Origin: Proteus cibi
GTDB taxonomy: Bacteria > Pseudomonadota > Gammaproteobacteria > Enterobacterales > Enterobacteriaceae
Reading direction: 5' to 3'
DNA length: 64,000 nucleotides
NCBI RefSeq assembly: GCF_003144405.1
Contig: NZ_PENW01000026.1
Location: forward strand, 62,001-126,000
Shown: positions 39,394 to 49,201 of the stretch, one piece after another
Numbering within the stretch: the first letter of the stretch is position 1
How the letters are laid out: every line of letters begins with the position of its first letter
Position numbers and translations under genes: made by a program
The notes under the pieces: generated by a model
Told to the model about the DNA's origin: nothing
Databases searched by the model: none
Seen by the model: only the letters and a program-made list of their open reading frames with translations

Positions 39394-40197
39394 ATGACAC
39401 TCTGGCTGATTTCTTTTGGTTTAATTTCAGGTATCACAACCTGGTTATTTGGCTTTGGCGGTGGTTTTGTCACTGTTCCCTTACTCTATACACTTATTCT
39501 GACACTCTGGGGAATAGACAGTTTGCCTGCTGAGCATGCTATGCAAATCGCGGTTGCGACCTCTGCATTAATTATGTTGTTTTCTGCAACAGTCACAACC
39601 ATTAAACACCATAAAGCAAAAAGGCTTGATTGGAATATCATGTTCATTCTGTTTATTGGTATCGCTTTGGGTGGGATCTTAGGCGCTCTTCTCGCCTTAA
39701 TGGTTGAAGGTGTGTGGATCAAATGGATCTTTATTGGTTATCTTTTTGTCACTATTTTAGACTGCTATTTTCGCCCCGGTTTTATGGCGCCTAGTTACAA
39801 CTCGAAAAAAGTGACCAGAGTAAAAGAGAGCCTTAATGGTACAGTAATTGGGATTATTGCCGCTTTCCTAGGCGTGGGTGGAAGTGTGATGACTGTGCCG
39901 TTATTGCGTCGTAGAGGAACACCTATGGCACAATCCGCAGCCATGGCAAATGCATTAACCTTACCTTTAGCACTCACAGCCACATTCACTTATGTCGCCC
40001 TTTCTTTTACATCACCTTTAAATAGTGAATCTGGTTTCATTGGTTATATTTGGCTAAAAGCGGCACTTATTCTGATTTGTAGTACTTGGGTGGGATTGAA
40101 GATATCTGAACGCTTTTTATCTCGAATTCCCGATAAGTGGCATGCAAGAGTTTATCCTCTATTACTAAGTGTTGTTTTAATTGTCATGCTGTTTTAA
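39394..40197 (+). CDS. TSUP-family sulfite/sulfur-anion permease
   Basis: Inner-membrane protein of 267 residues with about eight helices; the TSUP motif is duplicated as GFGGGFVTVPLLYTL (N-terminal repeat) and GVGGSVMTVPLLRRRG (C-terminal repeat). Members move sulfite, sulfoacetate or related anions. Different in sequence from the yfcA-like gene in this window. Start has AGGAG eight bases upstream. Paired with a divergent AraC regulator. Confidence 0.87.
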   Translation: MTLWLISFGLISGITTWLFGFGGGFVTVPLLYTLILTLWGIDSLPAEHAMQIAVATSALIMLFSATVTTIKHHKAKRLDWNIMFILFIGIALGGILGALLALMVEGVWIKWIFIGYLFVTILDCYFRPGFMAPSYNSKKVTRVKESLNGTVIGIIAAFLGVGGSVMTVPLLRRRGTPMAQSAAMANALTLPLALTATFTYVALSFTSPLNSESGFIGYIWLKAALILICSTWVGLKISERFLSRIPDKWHARVYPLLLSVVLIVMLF

Positions 40198-40261
40198 ATC
40201 CTCTCGTCTATACAGAAGGCATAAAAACAACAACAAACGAAAAAGCAATAATGCTACCTAT

Positions 40262-40303
40262 AAAAATGGTGATTTTTAGTATTTAAAAAATATCGCCATT
40301 TTT
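40262..40303 (+). terminator. Probable terminator after the TSUP gene
   Basis: AAAAATGGTGAT pairs with ATCGCCATTTTT (one wobble) across an AT-rich loop, ending in a T-run. It lies 65 bases past the stop. Confidence 0.65.
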
Positions 40304-41070
40304 AACATTTCCCCCCTCTTTTTCCTACGCGCTTTCACTTAACATTAATGCGATTAAGACACATAAAACAAAAAAACATCTCTTTTTGACAATTTCGACA
40401 CAGTTCAATAACGATTAGTATCATTAATTAATATTTAAACATAATGAATAATAATTTATAAATCGTCTCGTGTTTAGTCTTAATCTGGACTCGTTTAATA
40501 GCGCATTTTTTGTACAAGTATAGCCTGGTTTATTTTTCTATTTTATTTGTATTTATCATCAAAATAATAAAGTTAGCTATTTTTTATAAGAAGATAATTT
40601 AAGAAGAAACGGGATTTAAATAGCATGAAAATTATTATTTATTCTGGTTTTTAAATAACAAATCAATTACAAAATGATGAGGTTTCGATATATAAATTAT
40701 TATATATCGATGAGCTTTTTTGTCAAATTTAAATTATTATTAATCATACATTTCAAATACACTTTAATAAAATAGATTAATACCATAAGTTAGTGAATTT
40801 AAAAGAACAATTCGTAATCTCCATATCCTTTAAAATCCCCTATTCTTTCTCCAAAATTTTATAATAGTACGCAATAGAAGAAAATAATTATCATTTAATT
40901 TTGTCTATTTTAGTTAATTTATTTAGTGACATTTATTAACTTCTTATTCTCTATTATTTATTATTTACAACTAACGCATCACTTATGGATTAATAAAATG
41001 GAGACGCCTTCAAATATTTATTTAACCGTCCGTATATAATATTTAGCTATAAGAAGAAACTGGAGGTTAT
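40304..41070. other. AT-rich region upstream of phsA
   Basis: No gene seen in about 770 bases. The one notable structure is the perfect palindrome CGATATATAA-ATTA-TTATATATCG at 40686-40709, followed by ATGAGC and a T-run, which resembles a terminator for a short transcript. The rest is very AT-rich with no promoter I would defend for phsA. Confidence 0.5.
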
Positions 41071-43350
41071 ATGAGTATTAGTCGTCGTTCTTTCATTAAG
41101 GGGATGGGAATAGGATGTGCTGGTTGTACCGTGAGTAGTTTGCCACCGGGTGCACTTGCCTTTAATCCTGTAGATTCTCTTAAGGGTCAGTCAAAATTAA
41201 CACCTAGCCTGTGTGAAATGTGTTCTTATCGTTGTCCGATAGAAGCTCAGGTTGTTAACAACAAGACCGTTTTTATCCAAGGAAATAGAAATGCTGAACA
41301 CCAAAGTAGCCGAGTTTGTGCTAGAGGTGGAAGTGGCGTAAGCCTTGTCAATGATCCTAATCGTATTGTTAAACCCATGAAACGCAAAGGCCCAAGAGGC
41401 GCTGGTGAATGGGAAGTAATAAGTTGGGAACAAGCTTATAAAGAAATTGCAGAAAAGATGAACGCCATAAAACAAAATTATGGTGCAGAAAGTATCTCTT
41501 TTTCATCTAAATCTGGTTCGCTATCTTCTCACCTTTTCCATTTAGCGGCTGCATTTGGCTCTCCAAATACTTTTACACACGCAACCACTTGCCCAGCAGG
41601 TAAAGCTATCGCTGCATCCGTGATGATGGGTGGTGATCTTGCAATGGATTTAGGGAATTCGAAATACATTCTCTCTTTTGGTCATAACCTTTATGAAGGT
41701 ATCGAAGTCGCTGAAACACATGAACTAATGACAGCACAAGAGCGCGGTGCAAAACTAGTCAGTTTTGATCCTCGTTTATCTGTTGTTTCAAGTAAAGCGG
41801 ATGAGTGGTTCGCGATCCGCCCAGGCGGGGATTTACCTGTTCTCATGGCAATGTGCCATATCTTAATTAAAGAAGATCTCTACGATAAAGATTTCGTTGA
41901 GAAATTTACTGTTGGTTTTCCTCAATTAAAAGACGTTCTGCAGGATACAACGCCAGAATGGGCTCAAGCACATTCTGATGTTCCCGCTAAAGATATTGTG
42001 CGTATTGCTCGTGAGATTGCAGCCAAAGCACCTCACGCACTGATTATGCCTGGTCACCGCGCAACCTTTAATAAAGAAGAAATTAATATGCGCAGAATGA
42101 TCTTCACCTTCAATGCCTTACTGGGTAATTTTGAACGTGAAGGCGGTATGTATCAGAAAAAAGCAGCATCAAAATATAATAAACTCGCAGGTATTAATGT
42201 TGCCCCTGAATTGGCTAAACCAAGCGTTAAAGGAATGCCTGAAATTACCGCAAAACGTATTGATGCAACAGCACCTCAGTTTAAATATATCAATAAAGGT
42301 GGCGGTATCGTTCAATCAATTATTGATTCAACATTAAACGGTGTACCTTATCAAACTAAAGCATGGATTATGTCTCGCCATAACCCATTCCAGACCGTGA
42401 GTTGTCGTCCTGATTTAGAAAAAACAGCACAAAAATTAGATTTAATTGTTAGTTGCGATGTGTATTTAAGCGAAAGCGCTGCTTATGCAGATTATCTATT
42501 ACCTGAAACAACTTATTTAGAACGCGATGAAGAGATTTCTGATGTTTCGGGCCTCAATCCAGCTTATGCCCTCCGTCAGCAAGTCGTTGAGCCAATTGGT
42601 GATACAAAACCAAGTTGGTTAATTTGGATGGAATTAGGGAAGAAACTGGGATTAGCGCAATATTTCCCATGGGAAAATATGGGGGTTCGTCAGCTATATC
42701 AAGTCAATGGTGATGAAACACTGTATAAGGAAATCCATAAAAAAGGCTACTTATCCTATGGTATCCCATTACTTTTACGTGAGCCTTCTTATGTAAAAGC
42801 CTTCGTTGAGCAATACCCAGATGCTATCAAACATGTTGATGGCAATAATATGATGGAAAAATCACTGTCATTTAAATCACCTAGTGGCTTAATTGAAATC
42901 TATTCTGAAGAGCTAGAAAGTCGTTTAGAAAATTATGGCATTCCTCGTTTCCACAACTTCCCATTAAAAGAAAAAGACGAGCTTTATTTTATCCAAGGTA
43001 AAGTCGCCGTTCACACTAATGGTGCAACACAATACGTACCATTATTAGCTGAATTAATGTGGGAAAATCCTGTTTGGCTTCACCCAGAAACAGCCAAAAA
43101 CCATGGAATTAAACATGGTGATGAAATCATTCTAGAAAACAGTACAGGTAAAGAAAAAGCACATGCGTTGATCACTGAAGGCATACGCCCTGACACTGTA
43201 TTTGTTTATATGGGATCAGGTGCAAAAGCAGGTGCAAGAACAGCAGCGACTACAACAGGCGTTCACTGTGGCAACTTATTACCTCATGAAATTAGTCCTG
43301 TATCAGGTACTGATGTGCATACATCAGGTGTCAGAATTAGTCGGGCTTAA
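41071..43350 (+). CDS. phsA: Thiosulfate reductase molybdopterin subunit PhsA
   Basis: Periplasmic catalytic subunit, 759 residues, reducing thiosulfate to sulfite and H2S. The TAT signal [16 protein letters not shown] begins the protein. The first iron-sulfur site is [12 protein letters not shown] with a later Cys in VCARGGSG, and the molybdenum ligand Cys lies in [13 protein letters not shown] near residue 175. The whole sequence is close to Salmonella PhsA. It is the first gene of phsABC; strong TGGAGG precedes the ATG. This fits the H2S production known in Proteus. Confidence 0.95.
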   Translation: MSISRRSFIKGMGIGCAGCTVSSLPPGALAFNPVDSLKGQSKLTPSLCEMCSYRCPIEAQVVNNKTVFIQGNRNAEHQSSRVCARGGSGVSLVNDPNRIVKPMKRKGPRGAGEWEVISWEQAYKEIAEKMNAIKQNYGAESISFSSKSGSLSSHLFHLAAAFGSPNTFTHATTCPAGKAIAASVMMGGDLAMDLGNSKYILSFGHNLYEGIEVAETHELMTAQERGAKLVSFDPRLSVVSSKADEWFAIRPGGDLPVLMAMCHILIKEDLYDKDFVEKFTVGFPQLKDVLQDTTPEWAQAHSDVPAKDIVRIAREIAAKAPHALIMPGHRATFNKEEINMRRMIFTFNALLGNFEREGGMYQKKAASKYNKLAGINVAPELAKPSVKGMPEITAKRIDATAPQFKYINKGGGIVQSIIDSTLNGVPYQTKAWIMSRHNPFQTVSCRPDLEKTAQKLDLIVSCDVYLSESAAYADYLLPETTYLERDEEISDVSGLNPAYALRQQVVEPIGDTKPSWLIWMELGKKLGLAQYFPWENMGVRQLYQVNGDETLYKEIHKKGYLSYGIPLLLREPSYVKAFVEQYPDAIKHVDGNNMMEKSLSFKSPSGLIEIYSEELESRLENYGIPRFHNFPLKEKDELYFIQGKVAVHTNGATQYVPLLAELMWENPVWLHPETAKNHGIKHGDEIILENSTGKEKAHALITEGIRPDTVFVYMGSGAKAGARTAATTTGVHCGNLLPHEISPVSGTDVHTSGVRISRA

Positions 43351-43364
43351 GGAAAAAAATAACG

Positions 43365-43943
43365 ATGAACAATAATGATAAACAATTTGTCATGTTACAT
43401 GATGAAAAACGTTGTATTGGCTGCCAAGCTTGTACTGTCGCGTGTAAAGTCATCAATGACATTCCTGAAGGATTTAGCCGACTTCAAGTCCAAATTCAAG
43501 GTCCTCATGACGACGAAGCAGGTAATCCACATTACCAATTTTTCCGTGTTTCTTGCCAACATTGTGAAGATGCACCTTGTGTTTCAGTTTGCCCTACGGG
43601 TGCCTCTTTTATTGATGAAAATGGTATCGTTCAGGTGAAAAAAGAGCTGTGTATCGGCTGTGATTATTGTGTCGGTGCTTGTCCTTACCATGTTCGTTAT
43701 ATCAACCCAATGACGCATATCGCAGATAAATGTAACTTCTGTTCTGATACTCGATTAGCTGAAGGTGAATTACCTGCTTGTGTATCGGTATGTCCAACAG
43801 ATGCACTTGCTTTTGGTCGTATCGACTCACCTGAAATTCAGGCTTGGATCAAACAAAAGTCTGTTTATCAATACCAATTAGATAATGTCGGAAAACCAAG
43901 TTTATTCCGTCGTAAAGAAATCCATCAGGGAGATAAAGCATGA
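43365..43943 (+). CDS. phsB: Thiosulfate reductase iron-sulfur subunit PhsB
   Basis: 192 residues with four ferredoxin-like cysteine clusters: [39 protein letters not shown] and CNFCSDT...CVSVCP, carrying electrons from the cytochrome b subunit to PhsA. It has no signal peptide and is expected to travel with PhsA through Tat. 14 bp after phsA; its stop overlaps phsC by 4 bp. Confidence 0.95.
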   Translation: MNNNDKQFVMLHDEKRCIGCQACTVACKVINDIPEGFSRLQVQIQGPHDDEAGNPHYQFFRVSCQHCEDAPCVSVCPTGASFIDENGIVQVKKELCIGCDYCVGACPYHVRYINPMTHIADKCNFCSDTRLAEGELPACVSVCPTDALAFGRIDSPEIQAWIKQKSVYQYQLDNVGKPSLFRRKEIHQGDKA

Positions 43944-44719
43944 CTAGTATCTGGGGAGCAGAACTCCATTATACGCCAGATTATTGGCCTGTATGGTTAA
44001 TGGCAGCGGGTTTATTAATCGTTGCTATGATAGCTGTATTAGTTATTCATGGCTTACTACGCTACGCCCTTGCACCAAAACACACGGGTCATTATGAAGA
44101 AGAGCGAGTTTATTTATACTCTAAAGCGATTCGTTTTTGGCACTGGGGTAATGCTTTACTGTTTATCCTATTACTATTGAGTGGATTTTTAGGGCATTTC
44201 TCTATCGGTAATGTCACTTCAATGGTGCTATTACATAAGATTTGTGGTTTTGTTCTTATCGCGTTCTGGATTGGTTTTATTCTTATCAACTTAACGACCA
44301 GCAACGGCGTACATTACAAAGTAAGATTTAACGGGTTAATTGGTCGTTGTATCAAACAAGCTCGCTTCTATCTTTACGGTATAATGAAAGGTGAACCACA
44401 TCCTTTCGCAGCAACTGAAACTGATAAATTTAACCCACTTCAACAGCTCGCTTACTTAGGTGTGATGTTTGGTTTAGTACCACTGTTACTTGTTACTGGA
44501 TTATTATGTTTATATCCTGAAGTACTTGGTGAAGGCTATTGGATGCTAAAAGCGCACTTAGTATTAGGGATCGTAGCATTAATGTTTATTTGTGCACACT
44601 TCTACTTATGTACACTGGGTGATACTTTTACCCAAACATTCCGTAGCATGGTGGATGGTCATCATCGTCATCAGAAACATGATGATCATGGTTCTATAGC
44701 AGAAAAAACAGAACATTAA
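43940..44719 (+). CDS. phsC: Thiosulfate reductase cytochrome b subunit PhsC
   Basis: Membrane-anchoring cytochrome b of 259 residues that oxidises menaquinol. Five hydrophobic segments are visible; haem-ligand histidines are expected in [19 protein letters not shown] and [19 protein letters not shown]. The C-terminus is His-rich ([10 protein letters not shown]). It overlaps phsB by 4 bp and ends before a strong terminator. Slightly different topology from NrfD-type subunits; Gamma/FdnI-like class. Confidence 0.93.
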   Translation: MTSIWGAELHYTPDYWPVWLMAAGLLIVAMIAVLVIHGLLRYALAPKHTGHYEEERVYLYSKAIRFWHWGNALLFILLLLSGFLGHFSIGNVTSMVLLHKICGFVLIAFWIGFILINLTTSNGVHYKVRFNGLIGRCIKQARFYLYGIMKGEPHPFAATETDKFNPLQQLAYLGVMFGLVPLLLVTGLLCLYPEVLGEGYWMLKAHLVLGIVALMFICAHFYLCTLGDTFTQTFRSMVDGHHRHQKHDDHGSIAEKTEH

Positions 44720-44756
44720 TTTCTCAATATCCTTGCTGTTATGTTTCATTTCCTAA

Positions 44757-44783
44757 AATGCCCGTTTAAGCGGGCATTTTTTT
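44757..44783 (+). terminator. Rho-independent terminator after phsABC
   Basis: AATGCCCG and CGGGCATT form a perfect stem around TTTAAG, followed by seven T. It is 38 bases past phsC. Confidence 0.93.
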
Positions 44784-44868
44784 GATCTTACTTCAAAATT
44801 TCATTCTCTTTTTGTGACGAGAAAGCTATCTAATGCACAAATGACAGCGCTAAAAAATACGCCTTTAC

Positions 44869-45195
44869 TCACAGCCACTCGAACACACTCTTAAACCTCT
44901 CAAAGACTAATGTTACTGCTTCTTCAGGTTCACGATGAAGAAGCAACACTAATCCACTCTAATGTGATATTAACGACTATTTCCATAGATAGTTATTTAA
45001 TGCTAAATACTTAATTTTGATCTGATGACGTATTTTTATCAATGCACACATTTTGCCTTTATCATATTAAAATTCACTTTTTTTTAATTTATTAGTGTCA
45101 AATGCATCAGTTATACGTTTAATAGCTTCAAAAATGTTATCGGGAGGTAAAGCTGTAGAGGTTAATATAAGAGGTAATTTTATGAGTGGCTTATT
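44869..45195 (-). pseudogene. Decayed coding remnants
   Basis: Two short minus-strand open stretches read like natural C-termini: 45195-45067, NKPLIKLPLILTSTALPP then DNIFEAIKRITDAFDTNKL, ending at a TAA; and 44958-44869, SGLVLLLHREPEEAVTLVF then ERFKSVFEWL, ending at a TGA. Both have an amphipathic FEAIKRI/FERFKSVF helix near the end, as in C-terminal domains of some transcription regulators, but the parent family is not identified. Upstream another frame reads MFGEIYSRIYLYDKK. Together they suggest one or two genes broken by frameshifts and deletions. Confidence 0.3.
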
Positions 45196-45340
45196 CTAAA
45201 CAAGTATTAATTAGCTGTTTTTTTATCATACAAATAAATACGAGAATATATTTCTCCAAACATGAAAGTCTCAGTTCATTTGCAATAAAATTATTATTTT
45301 TTTTGTAGAAATTAAAAATTTTCATTCTCTATAAACGTAA

Positions 45341-45360
45341 AATGCCCTAATAAGGGCATT
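45341..45360 (-). terminator. Hairpin downstream of MrpJ-like gene
   Basis: AATGCCCT and AGGGCATT pair around AATA. On the minus strand only a short TTTTA follows, so it may be a weak terminator for the leftward MrpJ-like gene 140 bp away. The stem resembles that of the phs terminator. Confidence 0.5.
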
Positions 45361-45498
45361 GATTTCATATAGAGGCTTCATTCATTTATTAAGAAAATTC
45401 TTATTATAAATTAACTAAAGAGAAATGCTCATATATAAGAATTATCTTACTCAATTTAGTTATTCTAAAATGAGTGACTTTCTAATTTAATAATATTA

Positions 45499-45801
45499 TT
45501 AGAAGATTGAAAGAGCCTTGCTATCGAAATGAGCTGGAATATGTTGTTCATTACGCTCAGTTTCTTGAGACATTCCGCCAGTTACTTCTTCAAAGAAGCT
45601 ACCAATATTAACGCCTAGTACTTCAAGCACTCTAACTAAGCAATCAATATCAATACGGTTTACACCACGCTCATAACGAAATAGCTGTTGTTCACTAATA
45701 TCAATCTCTTTTGCTAACTGAAATACAGTATAACCTTGAGATTTTCTTAATGACTTAATTTTTTGTCCAACTGCATAAGCGACTGGATACTTGCTACTCA
45801 T
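45499..45801 (-). CDS. XRE-type HTH regulator, MrpJ-like
   Basis: Small DNA-binding protein of about 100 residues. The HTH spans IKSLRKSQGYTVFQLAKEI and ISEQQLFRYERGVNRIDID, close to the SQQQFSRYE signature reported for the MrpJ paralogues of Proteus mirabilis, which repress flhDC and switch cells from swarming to fimbriate. MrpJ genes often end fimbrial operons; here no fimbrial gene is near, so it is an orphan copy. I use the ATG giving MSSKYPVAY; a GTG seven codons upstream has no better ribosome site. The locus is very AT-rich, suggesting horizontal origin. Confidence 0.75.
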   Translation of the reverse strand: MSSKYPVAYAVGQKIKSLRKSQGYTVFQLAKEIDISEQQLFRYERGVNRIDIDCLVRVLEVLGVNIGSFFEEVTGGMSQETERNEQHIPAHFDSKALSIF

Positions 45802-48021
45802 AATATTGTTCTCGCTTTTCACTTTGATTGATATCTAATTTATAATGGTGTATTCCTGCGCAATAATATATAAAACTATATATTATAGAGGGCACCTTTT
45901 TGTTTTAATAAAATATTATTTTTAGTAGATAAGAAATATTACAATTCATAACATGACTTATCATATGTAAATAATATACTACGCATTTAAACACTTTCAA
46001 CCAGTCAAAAAAAGACAGTACAAGCATGGTGATTTACTCATACTAGTAAATAACACCTAGGATAATGGCATATACCCTTTATTATCAAAGAGTTAAAATA
46101 TTTTAATTATAAAATCACGCTTTTTTTTTCTTAAACTTTACTCATTAATTAGAATTATCATCTAGTACAAGCTTAATTTAAAGTGTGATTGTTTGAATTG
46201 TTCAAAAATAAATCAACTTATATCAGTCTAATTTATTTAAAATAATAAATTAACCTCATAAAGGTAACGATTTTATTATTTTTATTAAATACCTTAAGCA
46301 ATATCAATGAAATCTGATTAATTTACAAACAAGCCAATATTATACTTTTATATCAATAAGTTATATTGATTGCATTGAAATATAGATACAGATCACACTT
46401 TAAACATTTGTTAATTAAATTATATAAGCATAAACCCTTACTCTTTCAACTAAATATATTTCAAGAACCACAATTCTTTATTACTCTAGAATAAATAAAT
46501 AATAGATTTAATTACTCATTTTTTTTGAATTTTTATTAATGAATAACTTATTTTAATTTTCAATTCGATTAAGGTTCTTCTTTATGAAATAGAAAAAGAA
46601 TACACATTAACATAAATATTTTTTGTTTTATCAGTAAGTTATTAGAACAATAGGTTTAGTATCATAAAAATTGTTCTTTTTATGAACACAAAATACTATT
46701 CTTTCTTTTTCACTCAAATACGCGCATTCGATGCATTACAAAAACAGAGTCAACATCACTTCTTAAGGTAAATTTAAAAAGGAATAAGCTGTTAAATATC
46801 GATTCTAGTATGATCTAATTTTGTTAAAAAAAACAAAAATCAATCTTTTTACATCCTAAGTAATTATACTTATTCCATATAAGAGTTATTCTTAGGGTAA
46901 AATAAACATTAATATTTTTATATAATTTATATTCCTGCCAAATGCACAAATTTCTCCATTTTTAATAAAAAATGAAATTAACCACTCCAGAGCAAATCAA
47001 TTACTGATGAAATAAGTGTTTTTTGCTTTATATCATTTACAATCCAGATCATTATGATGAAAATATTGATAAATATCAAATTTTTGTTTTAACCCATTGT
47101 AAATCAAAAAGTTAAATAAACAATCTTGCTATATCATATCGTTAGAAAAGAAGAACAAATAAGTTAAAACATCATTATATTTAATCTTTTTTTCTTACCT
47201 ACTTATTCAATGGTTTATAAAAAGTAAGAAAGATTAACTATAAAGCCCAGTTTTTGCTTTTTACTCTTATTAATTTTTTCTTAAAAAATGAGTGATACCT
47301 CTTTTTCAGTGTTGATTTAAAATGGTTTAACTTGCTCATTTTATGAGAAATATTGCTCATAAAATATGCTCGAGTAATTTATAACAGTGTATCTAAGGTT
47401 ATTTCATTTTATTAATAAACAGGAAATACCTCTATCTACACTCAAAAGGAGTAGATCTTTCTTTTTCAATAAGCGTAATTTTTTTTATATTTTCAGCTCA
47501 AATATTGAACACCACTCAAAAAATAAATGCATCTTTTCTATTGAGTGAACGCCCTCATCCAAAATGTTCAACTTAACAATAGAAAAACAATTTTCATTTT
47601 AAGTAACGCCATTTCAAATGATACAAATATGACTAGATGTAAAAAGGTGTAATTGTAATAAAGAAACGGCTGATGATCCCTTTTCACAAAAACACAGTGC
47701 AATAACAAGTTAAAACAGCCTTAGAAACTAAGAATTCGAAAGGAACAAGATAAGCTTCTAAATATTGCTTTGGTTGGTATAAAAGGATGATGTCGATAAA
47801 AGGGCTAGGAAAGCATACGCGTAAGGATATGCGGTCATGAGAGAAGTCATTAGCAACGCGAAAGATGATAGAACAACAGAGACACAGATAAAACAATTGA
47901 TGCTCAGAATAACGTAACTAGACAGCAATAACGCGAGTATTAAAAGTTAAAAACTATTGTTGATTAATTTAGAGAAGTGCTAAGGAAATAAATAAGAGAG
48001 TACTACGGAGAGATAAAGAAA
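45802..48021. other. 2.2-kb AT-rich gene desert left of the tRNA operon
   Basis: No gene can be supported. 45830-47640 is extremely AT-rich with many A and T runs. Nested inverted repeats occur at about 47507-47576 (TTGAACA...TGTTCAA enclosing ACTCAA...TTGAGT). From about 47640 to 47960 composition changes to a more balanced one (segment with GGATGATGTCGATAAAAG and CATACGCGTAAGG). An open frame there on the minus strand (47896-47684) is rich in Cys, Phe and Leu and does not look coding. This side is downstream of the leftward tRNA operon. Confidence 0.6.
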
Positions 48022-48097
48022 TGGTGGGCGGTATTGGGCTCGAACCAACGACCTCCTCCTTGTAAGGGAGATGCTCTACCAACTGAGCTAACCGCCC
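48022..48097 (-). tRNA. tRNA-Val (anticodon TAC), distal copy
   Basis: The minus strand reads GGGCGGTTAGCTCAGTTGG... with anticodon loop in CTCCCTTACAAGGAG, T-arm GGTTCGAGCC and encoded CCA. Acceptor arms GGGCGGT and ACCGCCC pair. Last tRNA of the leftward operon. Confidence 0.97.
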
Positions 48098-48111
48098 GCT
48101 TTATTATTAAA

Positions 48112-48187
48112 TGGTGGGTCGTGGGCGATTCGAACGCCCGACCAATTGATTAAAAGTCAACTGCTCTACCGACTGAGCTAACGACCC
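48112..48187 (-). tRNA. tRNA-Lys (anticodon TTT), copy 1
   Basis: The minus strand begins GGGTCGTTAGCTCAGTCGG, has anticodon stem-loop TTGACTTTTAATCAA with TTT, T-arm CGTTCGAATC and encoded CCA. Unit 1 of a 115-bp tandem array. Confidence 0.98.
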
Positions 48188-48226
48188 ATTTAATAATTTG
48201 CGTAAATCTGTAAGTAGTGTTGTGAA

Positions 48227-48302
48227 TGGTGGGTCGTGGGCGATTCGAACGCCCGACCAATTGATTAAAAGTCAACTGCTCTACCGACTGAGCTAACGAC
48301 CC
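48227..48302 (-). tRNA. tRNA-Lys (anticodon TTT), copy 2
   Basis: Same sequence as copy 1 over all 76 bases, CCA encoded. Middle unit of the 115-bp tandem array. Confidence 0.98.
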
Positions 48303-48341
48303 ATTTAATAATTTGCGTAAATCTGTAAGTAGTGTTGTGAA

Positions 48342-48417
48342 TGGTGGGTCGTGGGCGATTCGAACGCCCGACCAATTGATTAAAAGTCAACTGCTCTACC
48401 GACTGAGCTAACGACCC
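48342..48417 (-). tRNA. tRNA-Lys (anticodon TTT), copy 3
   Basis: Same tRNA sequence as copies 1 and 2. Its upstream flank (GTCACAATGTTCACTAC side) differs from the duplicated spacer, so this is the edge of the array. Confidence 0.98.
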
Positions 48418-48455
48418 GTCACAATGTTCACTACTTTATATTGTATTTTTAGGGA

Positions 48456-48531
48456 TGGTGGGTCGTGGGCGATTCGAACGCCCGACCAATTGATTAAAAG
48501 TCAACTGCTCTACCGACTGAGCTAACGACCC
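48456..48531 (-). tRNA. tRNA-Lys (anticodon TTT), copy 4
   Basis: Same tRNA body, but with unrelated spacers on both sides (TTGTATTTTTAGGG on the left), so it is an older duplicate not part of the 115-bp array. Confidence 0.98.
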
Positions 48532-48572
48532 ATACCTAACTGTGTGATAACGCGGGAAATAACCGGATGAAG

Positions 48573-48648
48573 TGGTGGGCGGTATTGGGCTCGAACCAAC
48601 GACCTCCTCCTTGTAAGGGAGGTGCTCTACCAACTGAGCTAACCGCCC
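48573..48648 (-). tRNA. tRNA-Val (anticodon TAC), variant copy
   Basis: Like the other tRNA-Val copies except GAGCACCTCC for GAGCATCTCC at the junction of D-arm and anticodon stem, as in the E. coli valT/valU group. CCA encoded. Confidence 0.97.
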
Positions 48649-48691
48649 ACTTCATAATGACTAAATTCTCACTACCACGCTTTAATGTAAT

Positions 48692-48767
48692 TGGTGGGCG
48701 GTATTGGGCTCGAACCAACGACCTCCTCCTTGTAAGGGAGATGCTCTACCAACTGAGCTAACCGCCC
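48692..48767 (-). tRNA. tRNA-Val (anticodon TAC), second copy
   Basis: Complete cloverleaf with encoded CCA; sequence equal to the copies at 48022 and 48805. Confidence 0.97.
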
Positions 48768-48804
48768 AATTACACTAAATAATACAACTTATCACAACGA
48801 ATAA

Positions 48805-48880
48805 TGGTGGGCGGTATTGGGCTCGAACCAACGACCTCCTCCTTGTAAGGGAGATGCTCTACCAACTGAGCTAACCGCCC
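48805..48880 (-). tRNA. tRNA-Val (anticodon TAC), promoter-proximal copy
   Basis: First tRNA of the leftward operon, 16 bases after the -10 box. Complete cloverleaf with encoded CCA. The set corresponds to valUXY-lysV next to gltX in E. coli, here enlarged to four Val and four Lys genes. Confidence 0.97.
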
Positions 48881-49201
48881 GTCGTGATGGGGTGCATTAT
48901 AGGGATACTGCGCTATGAGTCAACGATTTTTATCAGTTTTTTATCGTGAAAATGATCGTTCGTTTTATTTTTAGTCAAGATGCTTTTTTTAGCACCATAA
49001 GTGACACAGCAATTAACCAAAATAATCCTACGGATACTCTTCGTCAAACAAAAAATCATCAATTTGAAAATTTTATCTCTGTTAAAAGCTTAATGCCATT
49101 GAGGAATTAGCATCCAGTGATAAAATAAGGCAACCATTTCGTTTTTTTGATAATCACGATTACTTATCTATATATAAGTAAGACGTACAAAGGCAATCCC
49201 A
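48881..49201. other. Divergent region between tRNA operon and gltX
   Basis: 321 bases. The left end holds the tRNA promoter. No strong gltX promoter is obvious; the right part is AT-rich with no further structure. Confidence 0.5.
48896..48923 (-). promoter_or_regulatory. Stable-RNA promoter of the tRNA-Val/Lys operon
   Basis: On the minus strand TTGACT, a 16-base spacer and a perfect TATAAT are followed by GCACCCC, a GC-rich discriminator typical of stringently controlled stable-RNA promoters. It lies directly before the first tRNA. Confidence 0.9.

Larger units (their letters stand above)
44784..45498. other. Region between phsABC and MrpJ-like gene
   Basis: About 715 bases with no intact gene. 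It contains two protein-like minus-strand fragments (entered separately) and a hairpin at 45341-45360. The right part is very AT-rich. Confidence 0.5.
48112..48417. repeat. Tandem duplication of tRNA-Lys unit, period 115 bp
   Basis: tRNA-Lys plus the following 39-base spacer (containing AATTTGCGTAAATCTG and TAAGTAGTGTTGTGA) repeats exactly every 115 bases: tRNA 3' ends at 48112, 48227 and 48342. The spacers 48188-48226 and 48303-48341 appear identical, while the spacer after the third copy is different. This points to recent unequal recombination. Confidence 0.9.

Noticed and set aside
47684-47896. Minus-strand ORF of 70 codons in the higher-GC patch
   Set aside because: Composition (many Cys, Phe, Leu, Ile) without domain-like pattern, no ribosome site; treated as chance.
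48112-48531. Regularly spaced identical units resembling a CRISPR array
   Set aside because: Each unit is a complete tRNA-Lys cloverleaf with encoded CCA, and the spacers are identical rather than unique.
48436-48761. Open frames across the tRNA cluster on both strands
   Set aside because: They read through tRNA genes; their protein sequences come from tRNA repeats and have no start signals.
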